Shown here: piece after piece, positions 1 to 8,966 of the stretch
How the letters are laid out: every line of letters starts with the position of its first letter
Position numbering within the stretch: the stretch's first letter is position 1
Source of the DNA: Saprospiraceae bacterium
GTDB lineage: Bacteria > Bacteroidota > Bacteroidia > Chitinophagales > Saprospiraceae
Direction: 5' to 3'
Length of the DNA stretch: 64,000 nucleotides
Assembly: GCA_013214355.1 (NCBI GenBank)
Contig: JABSSL010000097.1
Location: 1-64,000 of the forward strand
Program-made: the position numbers and the translations under genes
The notes under the pieces: generated by a model
The model's input: only the letters and a program-made list of their open reading frames with translations
What the model was told of the DNA's origin: nothing
Database searches by the model: none

Positions 1-504
1 GCCTCCATGAACCCCTGCCCTTGCGGCTACTACAATCATCCAGAGAAAGACTGTGTTTGCGGGCCCGGGGTAGTGAAAAGATACCTAAGTAAGATCTCAG
101 GTCCGCTATTGGATCGGATTGATTTACACGTGGAAGTCACTCCTGTTTCGGTCGATGAATTGGCCACTACTGCCCGACCTAGCGAAAGTAGCGCAGACAT
201 TGCCCAACGGGTTATAGAAGCCCGCGCTCGCCAAGCAGAGCGCTTCCAAGCACAGGGGCAGATATATGCCAATGCGCAGATGCCAAGTCGAATGGTACGT
301 GAAGTTTGTGAGGTAGATAAAGCGGGGCTGATGTTGGTCAAAAAAGCAATGGAGCGATTACAACTATCCGCTCGTGCCTATGATCGCATTCTAAAAGTGG
401 CAAGAACTGCTGCTGACCTAGCAGGTAGTGAGAAGATACGACATGAACATTTGGCAGAGGCCATTCATTTTAGAAGTTTAGATCGAGAAGGCTGGGCGGG
501 ATAG
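1..504 (+). CDS. YifB/ComM family Mg-chelatase-like AAA+ ATPase, C-terminal part
   Basis: The reading frame is open from the first base, so this is the 3' end of a larger gene whose start lies outside the window. The visible 167 residues begin with A-S-M-N-P-C-P-C-G, matching the NPCPCG signature of YifB/ComM proteins, followed by a second Cys pair (C-V-C-G) and the SGPLLDRIDLHVEV segment that carries the AAA+ sensor/arginine region. The C-terminal helical Mg_chelatase_C region (LSARAYDRILKVARTAADL) is present and ends in a normal place. Known family role: ComM is a hexameric branch-migration helicase used in natural transformation; YifB-like members are common in Bacteroidota. The internal ATG at position 7 should not be taken as a start, because it falls inside the conserved motif. 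Confidence 0.93.
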   Translation, partial: ASMNPCPCGYYNHPEKDCVCGPGVVKRYLSKISGPLLDRIDLHVEVTPVSVDELATTARPSESSADIAQRVIEARARQAERFQAQGQIYANAQMPSRMVREVCEVDKAGLMLVKKAMERLQLSARAYDRILKVARTAADLAGSEKIRHEHLAEAIHFRSLDREGWAG

Positions 505-632
505 TTCGTTCCCAAGTAGAAGGATTGCCTGGTAATTGACAAATACTCATGAATGCGTAGTATTGCCGCATCGAAACTTGATCATGCCGCCATGAATAAG
601 TAATTTATCCTAGAACTCAACACTAATTTCTT

Positions 633-1697
633 ATGCGGTCCTTTTCCCAGTGCCAACTATACTGCCTACTCTTACTACAATGCCTGATTTATAGCGCTTC
701 AGCTCAAAGTGCATTGTTTGAATCGGATTCCATTTTAGAACTGGAGCTCAGCGGGGATACACGTTCTTTATTCAATGACCGAGAAGGTGAGGCCACCTAC
801 TTCAAAATGGAACTCACCTACAAAAACCAGGAAGGAAAGAAGATCATCCATCCACTAAAGGTAAAGACTCGCGGTAATTTCCGAAGAGCCAAAAACAACT
901 GCTTTTACCCTCCCCTATGGCTCAATTTCCCTAAGTCTAAGATCCCAGAAGGATCTGTTTTTGCTGGTCAAGATAAGATCAAACTTGTTACCCCTTGCAG
1001 AGATCAGAAATATGTGATCCGAGAGTATTTGGCTTACCGCTTATATAACCTCCTAAGTCCACAGAGCTTTCAGGCGCGATTGGTCAAAGTAACCTACAAG
1101 GATACAACTAAAGGTAAGACCAGTGAAGCCCTGTATGGAGTACTGTTAGAGGGTAAGGACGAAATGGCTGCTAGGAACGGAGCTAAGATCATCAAACGCA
1201 AAAAGATTAGGCCCAATAAAACGGACAAGTCTCTGTTTCTTAAGATGGCTACCTTTCAATACTTGATTGGGAATACGGATTGGTCAATAGAGTATCAGCA
1301 CAACGTTAAATTGATGGTGCAAGAAGGAAACTTGCGCCCCCTACCCGTACCTTACGATTTTGACCATGCCGGCCTTGTAAATGCCCCCTACGCTCATCCG
1401 GCGCCCGCCCTACAATTGGGCTCGATTCAGGAGCGTAGATATCGTGGCTACTGCGTAGAGGACATGTCTACCTTTCAGGAGACTTTTGCCCTGTTCAACG
1501 CAAAAAAAGAAGCCATTTATAAGTTATTTCAAGAGAATCCGTTCTTAGAAAAACGATACAAGAAAAGCATTAACAAATCTTTGAATGAATTCTATAAAAC
1601 CATCAACTCTCCTAAGGCTAGTAAAAGAGCTTTCCTCTATCCCTGTGATAAGACTGGGACGGGCAAGGTGATCATCCGAGGGTTGAATGTGGATTAG
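633..1697 (+). CDS. Secreted CotH-kinase-like protein
   Basis: A 354-aa protein with an N-terminal signal peptide (hydrophobic residues 8-22, cleavage near SASA-Q). Recognisable blocks are TRGNFRR (79-85), PLWLNFPKS (94-102), GQDKIKLVTPC (112-122), QYLIGNTDWSI (209-219) followed by a HN pair, and PVPYDFDHAGLVN (238-250). The RGN, IGNxDW, HN and PYDFD spacing resembles the CotH/atypical-kinase fold, in which the late Asp residues bind metal and ATP. That link is inferred from motifs and not proven. The gene stands alone on the plus strand and its end converges with the next gene at only seven bases. A periplasmic or outer-surface location is likely. Alternatives include a Bacteroidota-only family with no kinase activity. 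Confidence 0.6.
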   Translation: MRSFSQCQLYCLLLLQCLIYSASAQSALFESDSILELELSGDTRSLFNDREGEATYFKMELTYKNQEGKKIIHPLKVKTRGNFRRAKNNCFYPPLWLNFPKSKIPEGSVFAGQDKIKLVTPCRDQKYVIREYLAYRLYNLLSPQSFQARLVKVTYKDTTKGKTSEALYGVLLEGKDEMAARNGAKIIKRKKIRPNKTDKSLFLKMATFQYLIGNTDWSIEYQHNVKLMVQEGNLRPLPVPYDFDHAGLVNAPYAHPAPALQLGSIQERRYRGYCVEDMSTFQETFALFNAKKEAIYKLFQENPFLEKRYKKSINKSLNEFYKTINSPKASKRAFLYPCDKTGTGKVIIRGLNVD

Positions 1698-1704
1698 TAT
1701 TCTT

Positions 1705-2676
1705 TCACCTAACTAACAAGATAGAATTTACATTTCCTTCCCGATCTTTCTCCGTGAGCGGGTTGGAGGGATCAACGATCCAATTGCCATCTACAATAAA
1801 CTTGTAGTAGTGCTTCCCAGCGGATAGATCCATGCTGATCATCCAGCGGCCATCTTGTTGCTTCATCTTGGTTTTTGCCTCATTCCATCCGTTAAAGGAA
1901 CCGGCAAGAATTACCTGCTTTGCACTGGAAAAGCCAGCTAGTTGAAAGTTAATCAACTTACTGATTTTCAAGATGGAATTAAAAGTTCCGTGCTCGTTCC
2001 GGACTTTTTTTGAATTGGCGGGATCGTGCAACCATTGCCCATCGGCGATAAATTTATAGTGATATTCTCCTGGCGTCAATTGGATTCGTACTTCCCAACC
2101 ATCATCCGTACGACTCATTCGTAAGGACTCTTCATCCCAGCCGTTAAAAGAGCCGGCCAAAATGACTTTTGTAGCATGCAAATGCCCCTTCAGATAGAAA
2201 TAAGCATTTCCGTCAATATCTGGCTTGACGTCGTAAAGCTTTAGATTGTAGGTATCTTCTAGGAAATCATTGGCGTGGATTTTGCCCTCTATGGTCGTAA
2301 TCTCTGGTACCGTAACGTATCGGCCATTTACCAGAAATTTGAACTCCCAATTGAAGGGATCATTGAATTCCCAGATCTTCTTCCGCAATTGGTACTTGTT
2401 GCGGCTAATTTTTTTCATGCGCCAATTGTCTTTACTCCAATTGCTCACATTGCCAGAAACGATAACCTCATGAATCTTCAGATCGGCAAATTCTAATTGC
2501 TTACCACTACCCTTTTCAAAGGCTTCCTTATAGGCTCGACGATCAAATTCAAAAACGATCTCATCTCCCTCAAAATAATAAGCTTTTGTGAAGGACTGAG
2601 CAGCCAGCCAATTGCCCAGAAGGGCACAAGTCAGCCAGACTATAATTCTTCTGTTATTTACTGCCTTTAGGTTCAT
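1705..2676 (-). CDS. Secreted protein with tandem glycogen-binding (AMPK/CBM48-like) modules
   Basis: A 323-aa protein with a signal peptide (residues 1-27, ending WLAAQ-S). It contains two clear copies, about 157-238 and 243-323, of an Ig-like carbohydrate-binding module. Each has the core V-I-L-A-G-S-F-N-G-W, then a YKFI-x-DG-x-W-x-x-DP segment and a closing NSIL strand. A diverged third copy occupies about 66-130 (VIVSGNVSNW, then FKFLVNGRY). AMPK-beta glycogen-binding domains and CBM48 have this layout. No catalytic domain is present, so it probably binds starch or glycogen-like glucan, or acts as a scaffold in the periplasm or at the surface. The gene lies nine bases downstream of the minus-strand protease gene and probably shares its transcript. 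Confidence 0.72.
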   Translation of the reverse strand: MNLKAVNNRRIIVWLTCALLGNWLAAQSFTKAYYFEGDEIVFEFDRRAYKEAFEKGSGKQLEFADLKIHEVIVSGNVSNWSKDNWRMKKISRNKYQLRKKIWEFNDPFNWEFKFLVNGRYVTVPEITTIEGKIHANDFLEDTYNLKLYDVKPDIDGNAYFYLKGHLHATKVILAGSFNGWDEESLRMSRTDDGWEVRIQLTPGEYHYKFIADGQWLHDPANSKKVRNEHGTFNSILKISKLINFQLAGFSSAKQVILAGSFNGWNEAKTKMKQQDGRWMISMDLSAGKHYYKFIVDGNWIVDPSNPLTEKDREGNVNSILLVR

Positions 2677-2685
2677 ACATTACAT

Positions 2686-3675
2686 TTAAGGCCGTTGATA
2701 GGCAAAGAAATATAACTTTTTCCGCTTGTAGTTGATCAAAGTTCGTCTTGTTGATAAAAATTCATACCCTAATACTCCATCTAAACGTGTGCCAAAATTG
2801 AGATTCATAGCTGACAAACTAGTAATCAGGGTTCGCATACTATCACTATGCTGCTGACTGATATAGACATCCTTAAGGCTACCCGCTACCACTTCTATGG
2901 TATTCTGGCCTGCCCCTAGCATCCTAACCCGTTTCACAATCTCAAATTGATCAAAGATTTTTCTCCTTACCCGTCGATCAATCAAATTCAATTCCGCACC
3001 ACTATCCAATCCAAATTTCAAGCTAGCTTCTCCCACTCTTCCTTTAAACACTATGAAATGCTTAGCTAGTTTAAAATCGATACTATCTATCGGCGTTTCC
3101 CAAATGGCCGTGCTATCTATTCGTTGCCCCTTTTTATCCAATCTGGTCAAAACAATCTGCATTAATTGAAAATCCAGAAAAATCTCAAAATCCTTAAACA
3201 CATTGTAGCCAATGATACCGATAAGACCAATGTGCTTCTTCCGCTCAATATGGCTAAGATCCATAATATTAGCTTGCACATGCTTAAAGAAAAGATTGTC
3301 CCAGTGTAAGGTATCTATCCAATGCTTGTCCACATCTAGCACTTGGCCGGTGTTTCCCACCGCACTCACACTGGCAGAGGCGCGACTGGGCCTTCCAAAA
3401 TATCTGCGATTGAGAAGAAGACGTTCTGCACCCGTATCCAATACAAAATTCCCTTGCAGCGTATCCACTTTCGCCTCAACGGTAATCAAACGGCCAGCTA
3501 GCTTAAAAGGAATGTAGATCGTATTGGGATTAGTCACAACAGCTTCCGGGAAGCTTAGAGTGGGTAGAAAAATGGGAGGAGGTTCTGGAGGGTCTTCCGC
3601 AGACCAGAGAAAAAGCGGAGCCAGTAATAGCCAGATCCCTATCAAAAAGATTTGATACAGGTGTGGGAATTTCAT
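2686..3675 (-). CDS. Retropepsin-like aspartyl protease, exported
   Basis: A 329-aa protein with an N-terminal hydrophobic signal (residues 7-25). Two aspartyl-protease half-sites are visible: VLDTGAE with the catalytic Asp near residue 80, and GLDSGAE with Asp near 224. Each half is followed later by a hydrophobic-hydrophobic-Gly block (IGIIGYNVF at 152-160 and DGVLGYEFL near 300). The protein is therefore a fused, single-chain two-lobed enzyme rather than a retroviral-type dimer. The family is annotated in Bacteroidota as pepsin/retropepsin-like aspartic protease; substrates are unknown. It is first in a two-gene minus-strand unit with the glycogen-binding-module gene. A terminator-like hairpin lies about 100 bases upstream of its start, so a leader or an upstream transcript end is possible. 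Confidence 0.78.
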   Translation of the reverse strand: MKFPHLYQIFLIGIWLLLAPLFLWSAEDPPEPPPIFLPTLSFPEAVVTNPNTIYIPFKLAGRLITVEAKVDTLQGNFVLDTGAERLLLNRRYFGRPSRASASVSAVGNTGQVLDVDKHWIDTLHWDNLFFKHVQANIMDLSHIERKKHIGLIGIIGYNVFKDFEIFLDFQLMQIVLTRLDKKGQRIDSTAIWETPIDSIDFKLAKHFIVFKGRVGEASLKFGLDSGAELNLIDRRVRRKIFDQFEIVKRVRMLGAGQNTIEVVAGSLKDVYISQQHSDSMRTLITSLSAMNLNFGTRLDGVLGYEFLSTRRTLINYKRKKLYFFAYQRP

Positions 3676-3775
3676 GATAACAGCCAGGATTTGATAGAAG
3701 CCTCACCAAATTGTCACTAATTCTATGGAATATCAAGTCTTTTCGACCAATCCGGGCGGTGGCGTATAGCAGTTG

Positions 3776-3802
3776 ACAAAAAAAGAGCCCCTCGCGGGGC
3801 TC
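3776..3802 (-). terminator. Rho-independent terminator reading on the minus strand
   Basis: Arms GAGCCCC (3785-3791) and GGGGCTC (3796-3802) form a perfect 7-bp GC-rich stem with a TCGC loop. On the minus strand the stem is followed by a run of seven T. No protein-coding gene is found immediately upstream on that strand, so either it ends an unannotated RNA or it acts as a leader attenuator for the protease gene that starts at 3675. Confidence 0.7.
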
Positions 3803-3887
3803 CATGAATAACCTATTCTCTACCTTAATAAACATCTTATACGCTCGCAAAGAGCATTATTTCTTGTTGACTTTCTGGGGCTGGGGG

Positions 3888-3935
3888 CCTGAAGTAAAAG
3901 AGAAGCCATAGGGTCGAGCTCTCTTGTACTTCAGG
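3888..3935. repeat. 16-bp inverted repeat, hairpin candidate
   Basis: The left arm CCTGAAGTAAAAGAGA (3888-3903) and the right arm TCTCTTGTACTTCAGG (3920-3935) are complementary at 15 of 16 positions, with a 16-base loop. There is no adjacent T-run, so it is not a standard terminator. It could be a structured RNA or the end of a lost mobile element. Confidence 0.6.
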
Positions 3936-4328
3936 GCTTGTTCAAGGGACTACAAATGTTGTTGACTAACGGTGAATAATGGGATTGCCGGCTAAAATCA
4001 CTTCAAACGAAAATGGGATTGTGGTCATCGAAATGAATGCAAAAGTTTCCTTCTGCTACCGGCTTTGTCAATGTTCAATGGGTGTTGTCAATTGGATTGT
4101 TTGGGTTGAACCTTCTCTTTTGAAGGTCCTGTTCATAGGGATTATTTAGAGGGACTTTATAATTATGATTTCATTTGGTTAAGGAGGCAAGGGCTGGGAT
4201 TATGGGATTGTTGCGCTGCTTCCTCAGTTTATTCAACTTTCTTTTAAGTTGCTGTCCAATCTTAAGCGATTTGCTTTCTTAATTGGTACAATACAAAGAT
4301 GTGGGCTTTTAGACTTATTCATTTCGCC

Positions 4329-4409
4329 TATTGTTGCAAGAAGGTGTAGTATTGTTGCAGGCCTAAATTTTGTAGTGTATTATTGTTGCAGGGGTGGAAT
4401 ATTGTTGCT
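4329..4409. repeat. Four direct copies of TATTGTTGC
   Basis: Copies begin at about 4329, 4350, 4381 and 4400, so spacings are 21, 31 and 19 bases; three of them extend to TATTGTTGCA. The cluster lies 270-340 bases upstream of the ABC importer operon. Regular short copies upstream of an operon suggest a binding site array, but no regulator can be assigned. Confidence 0.45.
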
Positions 4410-4672
4410 TTAGGGCTATCCTGGTGGATATTTTTGCGTCCTAGTAGAGTAGAGTCGATAAATTAAGGCGTGCTGGTCGGACTACCTCAATTATGAGCCC
4501 TGATTAAACCTTTTGGAAAGATTGACATTTCATAATTAGATTGTACTGAGGATAAATTGTGGCAGGGGAACTAACCATCGAATGCTGCAGTTCATTCTCT
4601 TACAACACCTTCACCCAATGGACCTCGGAGCACAAGGCGCTGAGGTCAGCTAATATTAAACTATAACAAAAC

Positions 4673-5650
4673 ATGCAGAATTGGAAAACGATGCCCATGC
4701 TGATGCTTCTGTCGCTACTGACAATGCTCATCGCCTGCGGAGAACCGCAAAGTGATTTGCCAAGCCTCGGCTTTGTGGATGCGTTTGAGGACAATACAAT
4801 TGAAAAAGCTAAGATGGGTTTCTTAGCCGCCCTAAAAGATGCCGGATACGCTGAAGAAGATGGCACGCTCGAATTAACCTATCGCAATGCCCAAGGGGAT
4901 ATACCCACCCTTACCCAAATCGTAAAGTATTTGATTGCACAAGAAGTGGATTTGATGGCGACGAGCCCTTCCTTATCCACTATCGCCGCCATCCAAAACA
5001 CCAAAACTATACCCATCTTCATGATGGTAGCCCCCACTCCGGAACTGATGAAGGTACAGGATGAGACGGGAGCCGATCCACCAAACCTGTACGGGATTGC
5101 CGAAAATCTGGCTTACATCGACACTTCCTTCTCCATCATTCCGAAGCTAATTGAACCCAAGGGGGAGAAACTACGTATAGGCTTGCTATATAATCAATCG
5201 GAACCTCAATCGGTTGATGCGTTTGAACGCCTGGAGGGATTGGCTAATGCCATGAACATCGAGTTAGTAGCTCGGCCCGTTAATGCGACGGTAGATGTAC
5301 CCTTAGTAACAGGTGCCTTGCTCAACGCAGGAATAGACGCTTTTTTTGCAAATCCGGACAACACCATTTTTGGCTCTTTCGAGAATATCATCAAAGCTTG
5401 CAACGAGGCGGAGGTCCCCGTCTTCACTAGTGAGGCAGGTCTAGTAGATCGAGGAGCAGTGGCAGCTTATGGTGCTGACCTTTACCAGTGGGGATATCAG
5501 GCTGGCCAACAAGCCGCCGCCTTCCTGAAGGCTGGATCTGCCGAAGGCATGAACTGGGAGATGGTAAAAGTTCGCAAAAAAGTATACAATCCTGCTTCGG
5601 CAGAACGCTTTGGCATTGAAGTTCCAGCTGAATACGAGTCCATCAAATAA
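4673..5650 (+). CDS. ABC transporter substrate-binding lipoprotein (TrpX/ABC_sub_bind type)
   Basis: A 325-aa lipoprotein with a lipobox ending L-I-A-C-G (Cys22). The mature part has the two-lobed arrangement of the ABC_sub_bind family (PF04392): GFVDAFEDNTIEKAKMGF near the start, the VDLMATSPSLSTIAA segment, IPIFMMVAPTPELM, then DAFFANPDNTIFGS and a C-terminal AAAFLKAG helix. Members bind small ligands such as tryptophan or other aromatic or amino-acid-like compounds; the ligand here is unknown. It is the first gene of a three-gene operon with permease and ATPase, and its TAA stop overlaps the permease ATG by one base. The ATG at 4673 is chosen because it gives a short basic n-region before the hydrophobic core. 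Confidence 0.88.
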   Translation: MQNWKTMPMLMLLSLLTMLIACGEPQSDLPSLGFVDAFEDNTIEKAKMGFLAALKDAGYAEEDGTLELTYRNAQGDIPTLTQIVKYLIAQEVDLMATSPSLSTIAAIQNTKTIPIFMMVAPTPELMKVQDETGADPPNLYGIAENLAYIDTSFSIIPKLIEPKGEKLRIGLLYNQSEPQSVDAFERLEGLANAMNIELVARPVNATVDVPLVTGALLNAGIDAFFANPDNTIFGSFENIIKACNEAEVPVFTSEAGLVDRGAVAAYGADLYQWGYQAGQQAAAFLKAGSAEGMNWEMVKVRKKVYNPASAERFGIEVPAEYESIK

Positions 5651-6519
5651 TGGTATTTTATCTTTCTGCATTCTTGTTGGGGCTGTGTCTGTCAGCTATG
5701 GGATTGGGTATCTTCATTACGATGAAGATTTTCCGGATCCCTGACATCACCACAGATGGAAGCTACACCCTGGGAGCTGCGGTCACGGCCGTATTGCTCA
5801 CACAAGGGTGGCCCATTTGGTCAGTCATTCCCGTCACGCTCCTCGCAGGAGCTGCCGCAGGTGTACTCACCGGCTTAGTTCACACGCGTTTCAAAATAGA
5901 TGCTTTGCTGTCTGGTATTTTGGTGATGACCGGCCTCTATTCCATTAATCTCAGCGTACTTGGCCGCTCCAATATTCCCTTACTCAATGTGGAAACCATC
6001 TTTAAGGCGCTTTCCATCTTTGATAAGCAGATCTATAATGAAGTTTGGGTAGGTGCCTTGTTCTTAGCCATTCTCAGTGGATTATTGGCTTACCTACTCC
6101 GTACGGACTTTGGAATCGCCATGAGAGCAACGGGCAATAGCGAGTCTATGACCCGTGCGATGGGGATCAACAATGATCAGATGAAAATCATCGGCCTGGC
6201 CATTGCCAATGCTTTAACGGCCTTGAGTGGATTCCTCGTAGCGCAATACCAGAGCTTTACGGACATCAATATGGGTATTGGCATCGTTTTGGTAGGATTA
6301 GGGTCAGTATTGATTGGTGATGCTTTGATTTCGTGGTTGAAGATTCGTAAGATCTGGTGGCAGTTACTCTTCGTTATGTTAGGATGTATTTTGTTTCAGA
6401 TGGTCCTAGCCGTTGCACTCTCCATCGGTGTACATCCGAATATGCTTAAACTCATCACCGCTCTATTTGTTTTAGCCATTGTAGGGATTCCTCGTTTAGT
6501 TAGAAAGGAAACATCATGA
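5650..6519 (+). CDS. ABC transporter permease (BPD_transp_2 type)
   Basis: A 289-aa integral membrane protein with eight or nine predicted membrane segments, starting directly with a hydrophobic helix (residues 2-25). The FRIPDITTDGSYTLGAA block near residues 30-46 matches the conserved TDGSF/YxLGAA region of permeases paired with ABC_sub_bind proteins, and the middle loop has MRATGNSESMTRAMGIN, a typical coupling-helix region that contacts the ATPase. It moves the ligand captured by the upstream lipoprotein across the inner membrane. The start codon overlaps the previous stop (TAATG) and the stop overlaps the next start (ATGA), so the three proteins are translationally coupled. Confidence 0.9.
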   Translation: MVFYLSAFLLGLCLSAMGLGIFITMKIFRIPDITTDGSYTLGAAVTAVLLTQGWPIWSVIPVTLLAGAAAGVLTGLVHTRFKIDALLSGILVMTGLYSINLSVLGRSNIPLLNVETIFKALSIFDKQIYNEVWVGALFLAILSGLLAYLLRTDFGIAMRATGNSESMTRAMGINNDQMKIIGLAIANALTALSGFLVAQYQSFTDINMGIGIVLVGLGSVLIGDALISWLKIRKIWWQLLFVMLGCILFQMVLAVALSIGVHPNMLKLITALFVLAIVGIPRLVRKETS

Positions 6520-7265
6520 TTCAATTAAACCATATTTCACGCGTTTTTAATCCTGATCAGATCAATGAGGTACTGGCATTGAAGGAAGTTGATTTGGAAA
6601 TCAAAAGAGGGGAATTTGTTTGTCTGATTGGTTCAAATGGCTCTGGAAAAACGACTTTACTGAATGTAATCTCAGGCGCTGTACCGCCAAGCGAAGGCAG
6701 CGTTTTTCTGCACGGTGAGGATGCTACCAAATTGCCAGAGCACAAACGCAGTCGTTGGATCGCTCGGGTATTCCAAAATCCACTAGGTGGTACTGCACCA
6801 GATCTTAGCGTATTGGACAACTTTCGTTTGGCGGCATTGCGGACCTCCAAGAAGACCTTAAAAATAGGCATCAATGGAGCCTTTAAGGAAAAAGTAAGAG
6901 CCAGAATAGCTGAGTTGGGCCTAGGTTTAGAAGATAAGGTACAGCAACCGATGGGCACGCTTTCTGGCGGACAACGCCAGGCCCTCACGCTCTTAATGTC
7001 CACCATGGATCATACCGACATCCTACTACTTGATGAACCTACTGCTGCCTTAGACCCTCGTTCCGCCGAAATCGTTTTGCAAACGGCTCAGCGGATCATC
7101 AAAGCGTACGACCTCACTACGGTCTTCATTACGCACAACCTACAAGACGCTTTGAATTACGGCAATCGACTGATTCAAATGAAGAACGGAGAGGTTGAGC
7201 GGGATTTAGATACCGAAGCTAAAGCTCAATTACAATTGCAGGAAATGTATGAGTGGTTCGCATAG
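6516..7265 (+). CDS. ABC transporter ATP-binding protein
   Basis: A 249-aa cytoplasmic ATPase. Walker A is G-S-N-G-S-G-K-T-T (39-47), the Q-loop is in ARVFQNPLGG (about 83-92), the signature is L-S-G-G-Q-R-Q (149-155), Walker B is I-L-L-L-D-E-P (169-175) with a D-loop (AALD), and the switch His is in FITHNLQDAL. The FQNPLGGTAP and MGTLSGGQRQALTLLMS wording is typical of ATPases linked with ABC_sub_bind importers. It ends the three-gene operon, and its start overlaps the permease stop in ATGA. The dimer powers the importer. Confidence 0.92.
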   Translation: MIQLNHISRVFNPDQINEVLALKEVDLEIKRGEFVCLIGSNGSGKTTLLNVISGAVPPSEGSVFLHGEDATKLPEHKRSRWIARVFQNPLGGTAPDLSVLDNFRLAALRTSKKTLKIGINGAFKEKVRARIAELGLGLEDKVQQPMGTLSGGQRQALTLLMSTMDHTDILLLDEPTAALDPRSAEIVLQTAQRIIKAYDLTTVFITHNLQDALNYGNRLIQMKNGEVERDLDTEAKAQLQLQEMYEWFA

Positions 7266-7356
7266 ATTGATGAGTTTCCTTTCGCGGTCGACCCCATAGT
7301 TCTCCTTACCTTTATCCCAATTCCTTTATATTGGGGCTCCAATAATCTGACCTACT

Positions 7357-8169
7357 ATGAGAATCTTGTTCCCGTTTTTACTTCTGCTATTTTCTGGTAG
7401 CACATTCGCGGCTACAGTGGATACTTTCGAAGTCTTTTCTACGGTGATGAATAAGCAGATCAAAAACATCGTCATTACTCCTGCCAGTTATTCCGCTGAA
7501 GAACAAACTTTTCCTACTGTTTATCTGCTACATGGTGCTTTTGGTAATCATAAAGATTGGTTGAGTAAAGTTCCGGCCATTATGGATTATGCTGACCAAC
7601 ACGAAATCATCATCGTCTGTCCAGACGGGGGATATAATACTTGGTATTTTGATAGCCCAATTGATCCAAGCATGCAGTACGAGACCTATGTAGCCGAGGA
7701 ATTGGTGGCCGCTGTGGATAACCACTACCGAACGCAACCCCTAAAAGGGAAACGAGCCATCACTGGCTTAAGCATGGGCGGGCATGGTGCGCTGTATTTA
7801 TGCTTCCGACACCAGGATACCTTCGGAGCAGCAGGGAGTATGAGTGGGGGCGTTGACCTTCGTCCCTTTCCTGATAATTGGAATATCAAAGATCGCATTG
7901 GCACCTATGCTGCTCACCCAGAGCGCTGGGAAAACAACTCTGTTACCAATCTGCTCTATCTATTAAATGGCGAAACGCCGCCCATGATTATCGATTGTGG
8001 AGTGGACGATTTCTTTTATCAGGTCAATGCTCGTCTCCATGATAAAATGGTGGAACGCAACATTGCGCACGATTACATCGAACGCCCGGGTGAGCACAAT
8101 TGGACTTATTGGGAGAATGCCGTCAAGTATCAATTACTCTTCTTTGCTGGCTTTTTCAACCAAGAATAA
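7357..8169 (+). CDS. Exported esterase of the FrmB/antigen-85 esterase family
   Basis: A 270-aa alpha/beta hydrolase (putative esterase, PF00756) with a signal peptide (residues 1-18, ending TFA-A). Visible elements are YLLHGAFGNHKDW near 56-68, the nucleophile elbow G-L-S-M-G-G with Ser139, a late acid residue in DCGVDDFFY, and the catalytic His in PGEHNW. Family members hydrolyse short acyl esters, including acetylated or feruloylated sugars and S-formylglutathione; the export signal argues for a polymer-derived substrate here. A TACCTTTA sequence near 7305, close to the Bacteroidota -7 box, lies 45 bases upstream of the start. It is separate from the ABC operon by 91 bases. Confidence 0.86.
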   Translation: MRILFPFLLLLFSGSTFAATVDTFEVFSTVMNKQIKNIVITPASYSAEEQTFPTVYLLHGAFGNHKDWLSKVPAIMDYADQHEIIIVCPDGGYNTWYFDSPIDPSMQYETYVAEELVAAVDNHYRTQPLKGKRAITGLSMGGHGALYLCFRHQDTFGAAGSMSGGVDLRPFPDNWNIKDRIGTYAAHPERWENNSVTNLLYLLNGETPPMIIDCGVDDFFYQVNARLHDKMVERNIAHDYIERPGEHNWTYWENAVKYQLLFFAGFFNQE

Positions 8170-8935
8170 AAGGTAAATGCTAGTCCTGGACCCTGCTTTT
8201 CCAGCCTTTGTAAATTCAACTTTTGTCAGCCGATCAGGTCAAGGTCGTTGAGAACTTCCCCTCAAGGCCTCCCTTCTCTACTTACAATAAGGTAAAAAAT
8301 ACCATCACTAGCGACTGCTAACAGGATGTTTTTCAAATGCAGGAAAGCCTTGAAATAATATGCTACGGTAGTCAATATGCTCCCGCCAAGGGCTCCTGTT
8401 CTCGTGCACAGCATTTTTACAACAATAAACTTACGAAACAAATAGGAGAAATCAACGAAAGGTCGATTGCAGACATTTAGGTCGCAATTGGTCCAAAGCC
8501 TCAAATAAATGCAGTACAATATTTAGATATTTAAGCAAAAAACTATTTCTTTGTTCCGAATTAGATATGACACAAGAAATATTATTACTATCCCACTTGC
8601 AGAGATTATAAATCAATGATTTAGTGGGCTTTACTTACCAAACCCCTGGCCTCATAGAAACTAATTAGCTAGAAACATCAAAAATCATTAGCCTAACATA
8701 AGCCATAAAGCTTTGAATACTAGGGATTTTGCCATGTTTTATGCGAGGAGATTTCGTTGGAAGTGACCCTTTACATCCGACTCCAAATCTTGATTCACAC
8801 CACAAATCTTAAGCATAATCCAAGGCAAAGTCAAAACCGATCCCAGCACAATGCATAAGTGCAATAAGTTGCCGGGAATAGACAGCTTTCGCTGCTAGAA
8901 AATGGTTTTGATTGTTTTTAAACCTAAATTTTTTA
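8170..8935. other. Intergenic region upstream of the SusC gene
   Basis: About 770 bases with no supported gene. It is A+T-rich toward the 3' end and contains the presumed promoter and leader of the SusC/SusD operon. The leader ends in an A/T-rich run just before an ATG at 8936, typical of Bacteroidota initiation regions. The only open frame of note (minus strand, about 8262-8519) has no family resemblance and poor composition. Confidence 0.5.
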
Positions 8936-8966
8936 ATGTACGAAACGACTATTACACCGGTTCAGT

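Larger units (their letters stand above)
3676..4672. other. Gene-poor 1-kb intergenic region
   Basis: No convincing coding sequence is present on either strand. It holds the minus-strand terminator at 3776-3802, a 16-bp inverted repeat at 3888-3903/3920-3935, a small hairpin (ACCTTC/GAAGGT) at 4110-4127, several ATGGGATTG repeats (around 3977, 4012 and 4203), and four copies of TATTGTTGC between 4329 and 4410. It also serves as the upstream region of the ABC operon starting at 4673. Confidence 0.6.

Noticed and set aside
3530-3850. Open frame of 106 codons on the minus strand
   Set aside because: It overlaps the protease gene in another frame, runs through the terminator hairpin and has no recognisable features.
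8262-8519. 85-codon minus-strand frame upstream of SusC
   Set aside because: No family resemblance, no proper start context and poor coding character; likely part of the SusC upstream region.
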